Of a stretch of 23,268 nucleotides of DNA, positions 8,601 through 14,493 are shown piece after piece. Both the position numbers and the translations under genes were made by a program. Position 1 is the stretch's first letter. Every line of letters begins with the position of its first letter. The notes under the pieces are model-generated. The model saw nothing but the letters and a program-made list of their open reading frames with translations. It was not told the origin of the DNA and ran no database searches. The stretch is from Haemophilus parahaemolyticus (lineage in GTDB: Bacteria; Pseudomonadota; Gammaproteobacteria; Enterobacterales; Pasteurellaceae): contig NZ_JAHAHT010000020.1 in NCBI RefSeq assembly GCF_018373095.1, positions 1-23,268 of the forward strand, in the 5' to 3' direction.

Positions 8601-8981
8601 TCTTTCTTGCTGCTTAATCAGATCCGCTAATGAGAGCGCATTAAAGCTATTTTCTGAAACCGCATCCGCTTCTTTTTTATTCTCTGCAGTACGTTTTTGC
8701 ACCTGTGCAAGATCTTGCGGCAAGGCTTGCAGCTGCTTTTCTAATGCCGCAATATCTGCCTTTTGATTTAAGGTTTGCTCATTAAAACGCTTGGCTAATT
8801 CCAGGTTTTGAGCTTGAGCATTCGTTTCCGCTGACTCTAATGTGCCCGATCTTAATGCACTAATCTGCTGCCTTATACTCTCTTCTGCTCTGTTTTGAGA
8901 AACTTCTGCCCAAACCTCATGGGAAAAAAGAGTGAGGCTGAATAAGCAGGAAAAAAGTATACTTGCGGTGTTCTTAAACAT
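5682..8981 (-). CDS. MscK/KefA-type mechanosensitive channel, downstream tandem copy
   Basis: This encodes a 1099-residue protein close to the length of E. coli MscK (1120). It has a signal peptide (cleavage likely after EVWA, residue ~25) and a long Gln/Leu-rich coiled-coil periplasmic region to about residue 480. About ten membrane segments follow, ending in an MscS core: pore-lining helix VGLGFGVREIFGSFVSG near 905, then ERPIRVGDKVTV near 933 and VVLPNQAFVTDRFINW in the beta domain. It should open on membrane tension and protect against hypo-osmotic shock; in E. coli MscK also responds to external K+. It starts seven bases after the stop of its paralogue, with AGGA overlapping that stop codon (TTAGGATAAGA then ATG), so the two are coupled. 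The last residues (QAVKIA) are encoded by an uptake signal sequence. Confidence 0.93.
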   Translation of the reverse strand: MFKNTASILFSCLFSLTLFSHEVWAEVSQNRAEESIRQQISALRSGTLESAETNAQAQNLELAKRFNEQTLNQKADIAALEKQLQALPQDLAQVQKRTAENKKEADAVSENSFNALSLADLIKQQERIEADLQSVQSQLLALDAQISNDRNLLKNNQRLLNENSVRLQELSRVKSLPPQSQLPNAMERWDAEIRFIEESNRYNNLLSNNAERLIAFDEAKRSEAAARQALMQKQLSVLQEVLNTKRLEDSEQKAKDVASQRIASSIENFLITDELDHNKELSQFLVQQTKKLNTLSHDDLRMRNVLESLTQTQRNIDEQISALQGTLVLSKVINKQKQTLPTEKINNDLAKSISNVRVNLFEYSQQRDELYNIDDYVRNLTHNLEEPLTNEENSALNNILKERQKLLDEIIKSLNSQLNLSITIENNQRQALAIGDALQRKLQQQSFWVNSNNPIDFAWLKAFPALAFAEIGVLTDYVGIENAQPNLLSTVLFTSIFLLIALLINWKKSAIKDRLASLASRVNTLTNDSHWLTPEAMFWTVLLALPSTLMFFTAYNAIGFLFFNDPIAIGRWGVRVTLYWWFFATVLSLLRPNGLAFRHFGMPQESNRIFQRIIKQSIWIVGLLLVSSIPSQIDEIGYLNDAIGQVMSIIALALCLFVVRPLLNRAIREYQKAKKEEGATNTSISLFRLLRLILVIVPISLIILIILGYYYTAVYLITHLLNSYFVILLWVFGRYFAYRFVAISARRLAYRRLQDKRRKLREQVLENGTKEDEAIKLSVVNQQIYRVTDLIGWVVLFASLYVIWSDLISVAYYLDGVILWESNEGNQVESVTLLNLMRASLYVVITYVLIKNIAGILEVTVFSKMPLSKGTPQTIITMLTYIIVTFGSVSAFSALGISWTKIQWIFTALSVGLGFGVREIFGSFVSGSILLFERPIRVGDKVTVGQYTGIITKIRLRSTTLLNSDHMEVVLPNQAFVTDRFINWTLNNTITRLQIFFKVSYDTDLDLMQRLLLQAVNEAPKVLSEPKVEINMLNFGDNALEHELVVFVGELGDRIETMNFLQYRINQLFRENGIRFALNQLDVHLHSEDNQAAQAVKIA
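5695..5703 (-). repeat. DNA uptake signal, ACAAGCGGT type
   Basis: A perfect core in minus orientation forms the 3' end of the downstream mscK-like gene, followed by TAAAATCGC and an A/T-rich tail with TTTTGCAAA at 5681-5673. Confidence 0.75.
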
Positions 8982-8988
8982 TCTTATC

Positions 8989-11900
8989 CTAATTTCTTGC
9001 AGTTAAATCTTCCGTAGCCCATTTCACTTCTTCATTAGTATTTTGATTTTTGATAAAAATATCCAACTGATTAAAAGCAATTTCAATTCCGTATTGTTCG
9101 AAAAGTTCGTTAATACGGCGGTTTAGTTGGTCAATGGTGCGAATACGTTCGCTTAATTGCCCCACATAAACACGCAACTCGTGATCTAATGTGCTTGCAC
9201 CAAAGGAGAGGAAATATGCCATGGGTGCAGGATCTTTAACTACTGTAGTATTTTCTTCGGCAGCTTGAAGCAATAATTTCTTCACTAACTCTAAATCTGA
9301 GCCATATGCCACACCGATACTAATCACTAAACGAGTCATTGAATTGGTTAATGCCCAGTTCACCACACGCTCAGTAATAAAAGCTTTGTTTGGCACAATC
9401 ACTTCTTTTTTGTCATTGTCAATTAAAGTAGTTGCTCGAATACGGATTTTCGACACTGTTCCATTAAATGAACCGATGGTGATCATATCGCCAACACGAA
9501 TAGGACGTTCAAATAAAATAATAATGCCTGAAACAAAGTTCCCAAAAATTTCCTGCATACCGAAACCCAAACCAACCGATAATGCCGTAAAGAGCCATTG
9601 TAGCTTAGACCACGACATACCCAAGGTTGAGAAAGCAAATGCAGCACCTAACACCACCAGTAGATAAGTCAATAAAGTACTAATGGTATAAGGCGTACCT
9701 TGCGAAAGCGAAAGATGCGGGAAAACAAACGTTTCCAGTAAACCACTTAAGTTCTTAATTAACACATAGGTCACCACAATAATCACTAGTGCAACCAATA
9801 GATTAAGTAAGGTTATCGACTCCATTACCACACCCGCATCAGTCGTCACGCTTTGTTGCCAGAGTGTTACGCCTTTTAAGTAATATGCAACGGTAATAAG
9901 ATCAGACCAAACCCAATAAAGTGCTGCAAATAAGCCAACCCAAAGCACAAAATCAGTTACTTTCAGCATCTGATTTTTGATCTCACTCACAGCCATTTCA
10001 TCTTCTTTGATTTCGAATGGTACATCCTCTTCGCCGAAGTTATGTGCTTGTTCATTGCTTGACTGTTTCGCTAAAGACTCTTTTTTCTCCAGCAAACGGC
10101 GATGTGCTAAACGGCGGGAAGAAACCGTAAAGCCTCGATAACACACATTTCGCACGATAATCCAAGTGGTTACCGCAAAATAAGTTGAAATCAGATGTTC
10201 AATGATGACCAATGATGTGTAGTAATAACCCATCACAATCAACACGATCAACGCAATCGGTGCCAGCAACAAGACCAAACGCACAAAACTTAATGCCCCT
10301 TTGGGTGCGTGAATATCCTCTGCTGTGTTTTGATACGTTGAAATTGCTTTTCTAAATCCTGGCGCGATGATAAAGACAGTCATAACTAAAACAGTAATGG
10401 TCATAATTTCGCCTAACACATCATACGTAATGCCCGTTTCTACATTGGCAAAAATAGAAGTATTAAGCAATAAACCAATCACCCAAACTGAGCGTTTTAG
10501 AATGTTATAGAACAACTCATTACTTTTTTGTGGCATATCAAAATGATGATAACCAATGCCATTCGGACGAAGAATTGCCATCATAAAGGCAAAGCAGAAC
10601 CAATAACCCGCCATTTTTAAGCCCCACGGCCAGATCGCAAGTGGGTCTTGGAAACAGATATAAGTCACCAAAATAAACACCGTTAAAAACATAAAGGTGC
10701 TTGGCAAGCATAAAAGCGTAGTTAAGAGGATCGCTTTCGGCGTATTCCACTGGCTATCGGTTTCTACCGATTTCATACGGTTATTGATTTCTGCTAATTG
10801 GCATTTAATGTTCTTTTTTTGACGCAAAATCAAACCAATCAGCAACAATAAACCACCAACTAAAAGCGTTGCAGGAATAACATTATCTCGCCAATTTGAA
10901 AAATCGAATTGCTTGCTAATTTCTTCTAATTGAAACCCTAACGTTGGACCAAGTTTCGCAAACCACGCGAAATCAATCGCATTATTACTTTTTACCCAAA
11001 AGCTTTGCTGTTGCAATTTTTGTTGCAATTCATCACTTATAATTTGCACCTGCTTCTGTGTCAGTTCAATGTTGATCGCCAAATTCAACTGAGCATTCAT
11101 CGATTTAATCAGTTCGGCAAAGGTTTTCATACGAGCCGACAAAATCTCCGTTAGCTGTTTCTTTTCGATATCTGTAAAAGTAGTTTTTTCCTCTTTTTCG
11201 AGCTTCGCAATATAACTTTTTGGGTCTGCAATTTTATCTTTGAACTCGGTCATATCAAAAATATTCACGCGTAGTTCATTGATACGATCTGCCAAGCCTT
11301 TTATCATCTCATCTTGTGGCAAAGCCGCACGCTGCTTATTGATAATTCGCGAAAGTACAAGTGAGCCTTGCAGCGAACTGATTTGCTCATCCAAGTTACG
11401 TTGAGTTTGCTCTAAATTATCCAACACACCTTTAATACGCAGATTCTCTTGCGAAAGCTCATTCATTTTGGTGGTTTGATCAAGCAATTCTTGTGACATT
11501 TTGGCATTAAAACCCAATGCCCGAACAATCACAGGATTGCTCTCAGCATTCACATTTTTCTCAAACGTTTCAGTTGCCTGCTCTACTTTAATTTTAGAAG
11601 CCTGCACCAACTTTTCGCTAATCACTTGTTGAATCGCAGCAAGTTCATTCTGCAGTTGTTGCTGTTGTAATTTTTTCACTTCTAACTGGCTATTGTAAAG
11701 TGCAGAAAGCGCTTCATTGCCCCGCAATAATGTTTGGTTGTAGCTATTTTGTAAATCTAACAACACCAATTTTGTGGTTAAATTCACTTTTTTCTCATCG
11801 CTGATATTTGCATCCAACAACGCAGAATTGACCGCTTGTTTACGCGTGACATTGTCTCTTAAAGCTGCTTGCGCTTTATCAGGCACTGCATTTTGGGTGA

Positions 11901-12309
11901 CTAATTTTCCGTTTAGCGATGCCATTTCCGTTTGTAACTCATTCAATGCATTTTGCTTAGTTGAAAGCAAACTTTGCAAATCATCTAACGAAAAATGCTC
12001 AAATGAAGGCACAGCCACAGGGCTATTTTTTAATTTGGTAAGATTGTCTTGGCTCTTTTTTAAACTCGCTTTGGAATGTTCAATCTCACTATTTAACGCG
12101 TCATTATCCACTTTTTGCTGGGTAATTTGAGCCAACAACGATTGAGTATCTTGCAAAGTTTTTAATGTTGCTTTCGTTGCATCGGTTTGCTCCGCTTTTT
12201 GCAACGTTGCAATCTGTGTCTGCAATGCTTTTTCACTCGGTAAATCGGCTTGTGCGAGTGAAATGCCAAAAATCATCGTAGCAAAAGCGAAAAAATATTT
12301 CTTTATCAT
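8989..12309 (-). CDS. MscK/KefA-type mechanosensitive channel, upstream tandem copy
   Basis: This encodes a 1106-residue paralogue of the following gene with the same plan. It has a signal peptide (cleavage likely after LAQA, residue ~21) and a coiled-coil periplasmic domain. A membrane domain follows, with an acidic cytoplasmic loop (EDVPFEIKEDE near residue 765) that the downstream copy lacks. The C-terminal MscS core contains VGLGFGMQEIFGNFVSG, ERPIRVGDMITI near 934 and VIVPNKAFITERVVNW. Both copies share the stretch QTQRNxDEQISxLQG. The start ATG overlaps the menE stop by four bases (ATGA) with AAGGAT upstream, so it is translationally coupled to menE. Intact motifs in both copies suggest both are functional. 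Which one is the ancestral MscK cannot be told without a tree. A perfect uptake signal lies at 11831-11839. Confidence 0.93.
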   Translation of the reverse strand: MIKKYFFAFATMIFGISLAQADLPSEKALQTQIATLQKAEQTDATKATLKTLQDTQSLLAQITQQKVDNDALNSEIEHSKASLKKSQDNLTKLKNSPVAVPSFEHFSLDDLQSLLSTKQNALNELQTEMASLNGKLVTQNAVPDKAQAALRDNVTRKQAVNSALLDANISDEKKVNLTTKLVLLDLQNSYNQTLLRGNEALSALYNSQLEVKKLQQQQLQNELAAIQQVISEKLVQASKIKVEQATETFEKNVNAESNPVIVRALGFNAKMSQELLDQTTKMNELSQENLRIKGVLDNLEQTQRNLDEQISSLQGSLVLSRIINKQRAALPQDEMIKGLADRINELRVNIFDMTEFKDKIADPKSYIAKLEKEEKTTFTDIEKKQLTEILSARMKTFAELIKSMNAQLNLAINIELTQKQVQIISDELQQKLQQQSFWVKSNNAIDFAWFAKLGPTLGFQLEEISKQFDFSNWRDNVIPATLLVGGLLLLIGLILRQKKNIKCQLAEINNRMKSVETDSQWNTPKAILLTTLLCLPSTFMFLTVFILVTYICFQDPLAIWPWGLKMAGYWFCFAFMMAILRPNGIGYHHFDMPQKSNELFYNILKRSVWVIGLLLNTSIFANVETGITYDVLGEIMTITVLVMTVFIIAPGFRKAISTYQNTAEDIHAPKGALSFVRLVLLLAPIALIVLIVMGYYYTSLVIIEHLISTYFAVTTWIIVRNVCYRGFTVSSRRLAHRRLLEKKESLAKQSSNEQAHNFGEEDVPFEIKEDEMAVSEIKNQMLKVTDFVLWVGLFAALYWVWSDLITVAYYLKGVTLWQQSVTTDAGVVMESITLLNLLVALVIIVVTYVLIKNLSGLLETFVFPHLSLSQGTPYTISTLLTYLLVVLGAAFAFSTLGMSWSKLQWLFTALSVGLGFGMQEIFGNFVSGIIILFERPIRVGDMITIGSFNGTVSKIRIRATTLIDNDKKEVIVPNKAFITERVVNWALTNSMTRLVISIGVAYGSDLELVKKLLLQAAEENTTVVKDPAPMAYFLSFGASTLDHELRVYVGQLSERIRTIDQLNRRINELFEQYGIEIAFNQLDIFIKNQNTNEEVKWATEDLTARN
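11831..11839 (-). repeat. DNA uptake signal, ACAAGCGGT type
   Basis: A perfect core in minus orientation, followed by TC, inside the upstream mscK-like gene. Confidence 0.7.
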
Positions 12310-13760
12310 AAATTATCCTTACGGGTGAGCCCTAGTTTAACGGCAATCTCAGATTTTAGTTGTTGTCTGGAAATTTTAATTCCACCTTGTTGTAGATTTT
12401 CATCTAACGGTAGATAGCAAATGGGATGTTTAAATTTTTCTAAATGCTGTTTCGCAAAATTTTTTAGCTTTTCGACCGCTTGCAGTGAAAATGGTTCGAG
12501 CAAATCCAACACCGCCACAGGGCGTTCGCCAAACTCAACATCTGCAATCGGTACAATAAAAATCTGCCTGAGTAAACCTGAAGCGAACAACACTTTTTCT
12601 ACCTCTTCGGGCTGAATATTCTCCCCACCCGAAATAAACATATTGTCCAATCGACCTTTAATAATCAAATGACCTTGCTCATTCCAACAACCAAGATCTT
12701 TCGTTTGCAACCAACCTTGTTCATTCGTAAGCGGTCGAATTTCGCCATTTTTTTGCCAATAACCAAGAGCTAAACAATCGCCTTTTACCCAGATTTCATT
12801 ATCTACCAAACAGACTTCCCGCCCTTTCAATGGTTTACCCACATTGCCTAACTCATTTTTTACGGCACAAATAGTCGAAGCCATTTCGGTCATACCATAT
12901 CCTGAAAAAGTGGTTATTCCTTGCACTTTCGCTTGTTGAACTAATTCCGCAGGAATAGCAGCTCCGCCAAGCAAAACAGTTTGCTTTTTCGACCGCTTGT
13001 GAAGTTCCGCTGATGCCAAATAACGTTGCAGTTGGGTAGGCACAAGGGAAGCGTGCGAAACTTGAGAAAGTAACTCAAAAAAATCTGCTTTATCTTCATT
13101 CACATAGAGCGTAGCCCCTTGTAAAAGCCAACGCCACACAATCCCTTGCCCTGAAACGTGAAACAACGGCAAACTCAATAGCCAGCTATTGCCTTGTTTA
13201 AAATTGAGTAATTCACACACACCTTCCGCATTCGCTAGATGGTTTTTGATGCTATGCACCACAGCTTTTGGCGAACCTGATGAGCCAGAAGTGAGCGTTA
13301 AAGTAGCAGGAGAAGCATAATCTAAAGTAGGCAATTCACAAGCGGTAAGATTTTCATCAAAATTTGTAAAAAGCTGATCGGTAATCAAAAACTGAACGCC
13401 GTATTGCTCGCAAAGTTGTGTTGTTTTTTCTGATGAAAATGAAGGATTAAGCATTAAGATCTTTTTATTTAATGCCATCACCGCACAATAACTGAGCAAA
13501 CCGATTAAACGATGTGAACCTTGATAGCCAATCAATTGAGCTTGTGAAAAAGAAGGCAGAGAAGAGAGAAAATTAGCCACTTGAGCCATAAGATGGTGAA
13601 AATCTTGCCAACAAATTTGCTCAGGCAAAAAAGGGAAAAAGCGGCTTTCCCCTTTTTCCCAAACAATAGCGGTGCGTTGTTCCACATTCCCCTTATCATT
13701 TGCTTTGCTGCCTGCTTTATTCCCCCAGCAAGCAGTCAAAAAACACGAAGATTTCACCAT
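12306..13760 (-). CDS. menE: o-Succinylbenzoate--CoA ligase (MenE)
   Basis: This encodes a 484-residue adenylate-forming enzyme that activates o-succinylbenzoate to its CoA thioester in menaquinone synthesis. The signatures of the family are present: phosphate-binding loop TSGSSGSPK at residues 157-165, LLSLPLFHVSGQGI, the adenine site FSGYGMTEMAST, and hinge region GRLDNMFISGGENIQPEEVE near 368-390. The C-terminal region keeps the catalytic-type lysine in GGIKISR. MenE rather than another acyl-CoA synthetase is chosen for its short length, the GLLSY-type N-terminal domain and the seqA-menE order known from Haemophilus. The first ~28 residues look unlike MenE, and the ATG has no clear ribosome site, so the true start is uncertain. 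It may rely on coupling to seqA, whose stop is seven bases upstream. A terminator-like hairpin lies within codons ~34-45. Two perfect uptake signals lie inside. Confidence 0.9.
   Translation of the reverse strand: MVKSSCFLTACWGNKAGSKANDKGNVEQRTAIVWEKGESRFFPFLPEQICWQDFHHLMAQVANFLSSLPSFSQAQLIGYQGSHRLIGLLSYCAVMALNKKILMLNPSFSSEKTTQLCEQYGVQFLITDQLFTNFDENLTACELPTLDYASPATLTLTSGSSGSPKAVVHSIKNHLANAEGVCELLNFKQGNSWLLSLPLFHVSGQGIVWRWLLQGATLYVNEDKADFFELLSQVSHASLVPTQLQRYLASAELHKRSKKQTVLLGGAAIPAELVQQAKVQGITTFSGYGMTEMASTICAVKNELGNVGKPLKGREVCLVDNEIWVKGDCLALGYWQKNGEIRPLTNEQGWLQTKDLGCWNEQGHLIIKGRLDNMFISGGENIQPEEVEKVLFASGLLRQIFIVPIADVEFGERPVAVLDLLEPFSLQAVEKLKNFAKQHLEKFKHPICYLPLDENLQQGGIKISRQQLKSEIAVKLGLTRKDNL
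12992..13000 (-). repeat. DNA uptake signal, ACAAGCGGT type
   Basis: A perfect core in minus orientation inside menE, followed by CGAAAAAG. Confidence 0.7.
13338..13346 (+). repeat. DNA uptake signal, ACAAGCGGT type
   Basis: A perfect core in plus orientation inside menE, followed by AAGATTTT. On the coding strand it specifies the NLTAC stretch. Confidence 0.7.
13627..13660 (-). terminator. Terminator-like hairpin within the 5' part of menE
   Basis: On the minus strand GGGAAAAA (13660-13653) pairs perfectly with TTTTTCCC (13640-13633) across a 12-base loop and is followed directly by six T residues (13632-13627). It lies ~105 bases after the seqA stop and inside the menE reading frame. It has the shape of a weak intrinsic terminator (three G-C pairs) and could attenuate transcription from seqA into menE and the channels. 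Function is inferred only. Confidence 0.45.
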
Positions 13761-13766
13761 AGTAGT

Positions 13767-14348
13767 TTAAACAAATAAGCCTTGCACGCGTTTAATCAAT
13801 TTTTTAGGCAACCCCATTTCTCTCATCACATTGGTTACAATTAAACCTTTGCGATTAGTGTTGTTATTAGTCACCACCCAAAATGGCGAGCTTGGAATTT
13901 GTTTCGCTTTTACGCTATTTCCGTGTGCTAATAATGATGCTTCATCTTTGGCAAAATAGGTTCTTGAATTTCCTGTTACCATTTCCGTCGCTTTGGCAAA
14001 AGCATTAGGATTGTGTAGATATAAAGCCTCAAGCAATGTTAAAAAACGTACCACACCTTTTGCTGGCGCATTAAACAACGCTGAATCCAATACTTTCTCT
14101 AACTGCTCATGAGAAGATGGCTTAACCTCTAGCTTAACAGAAGACCCATGATGCGAATGTTTTTTCTCTTTTGGCTTTGCCATTTCTTTGAGTTCATCAA
14201 TCACATTTTGCTGAACCAGAGCAAATGGCTGAGGCGATGAAGGCAAACGCAATAGACGACGCAAAATATCAGAGGCACTTTCACCAATGGATTGTGTTCT
14301 GCTTGCAATGTAATGATATAATTCATCATCAATTTCGATGTTTTTCAT
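13767..14348 (-). CDS. seqA: Replication initiation negative regulator SeqA
   Basis: This encodes a 193-residue protein (E. coli SeqA is 181) that binds hemimethylated GATC sites and sequesters oriC and new DNA behind the fork. The N-terminal oligomerisation segment MKNIEIDDELYHYIASRT with GESASDILRRLL is clear. A charged linker with a KEKKHSHH patch follows. The C-terminal DNA-binding domain from about residue 85 contains TGNSRTYFAKDEASLLAHGN and PSSPFWVVTNNNTNRKG, matching E. coli in order. The start has AAGGGG five bases upstream. It is the first gene of the long transcript through menE, two channels and aroC, with a promoter-like TATAAT ~50 bases upstream of the start codon. Confidence 0.96.
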   Translation of the reverse strand: MKNIEIDDELYHYIASRTQSIGESASDILRRLLRLPSSPQPFALVQQNVIDELKEMAKPKEKKHSHHGSSVKLEVKPSSHEQLEKVLDSALFNAPAKGVVRFLTLLEALYLHNPNAFAKATEMVTGNSRTYFAKDEASLLAHGNSVKAKQIPSSPFWVVTNNNTNRKGLIVTNVMREMGLPKKLIKRVQGLFV

Positions 14349-14396
14349 CTTATCCCCTTAATTTACTTGAATTTTACTGAGCGAATATTGCTTGGC

Positions 14397-14425
14397 ATTA
14401 TAATATAAATCAATTCATTCAAAAA
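14397..14425 (-). promoter_or_regulatory. Likely promoter of seqA
   Basis: A perfect TATAAT (14402-14397, minus strand) lies ~50 bases before the seqA ATG in a very A/T-rich stretch just past the torZ-like terminator. The -35 candidate at 17-base spacing is TTTTTG, a weak match, so the call rests mainly on the -10 box and the position. Confidence 0.5.
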
Positions 14426-14437
14426 TATTAATTTTTG

Positions 14438-14465
14438 ATCAAAAAAGGCATCTTTCGATGCCTTT
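14438..14465 (-). terminator. Intrinsic terminator after the torZ-like gene
   Basis: On the minus strand AAAGGCATC pairs with GATGCCTTT (9 bp, 4-base loop, 14465-14444) and runs into TTTTTT then GATC. It lies ~30 bases after the stop codon of the molybdoenzyme gene and upstream of the seqA promoter. Confidence 0.9.
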
Positions 14466-14493
14466 CATTCTATCTATATTAACCTTTTTAATA

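Noticed and set aside
11774..12130. Plus-strand open frame of 118 codons
   Set aside because: Antisense to the coiled-coil part of an mscK-like gene; composition reflects the opposite strand.
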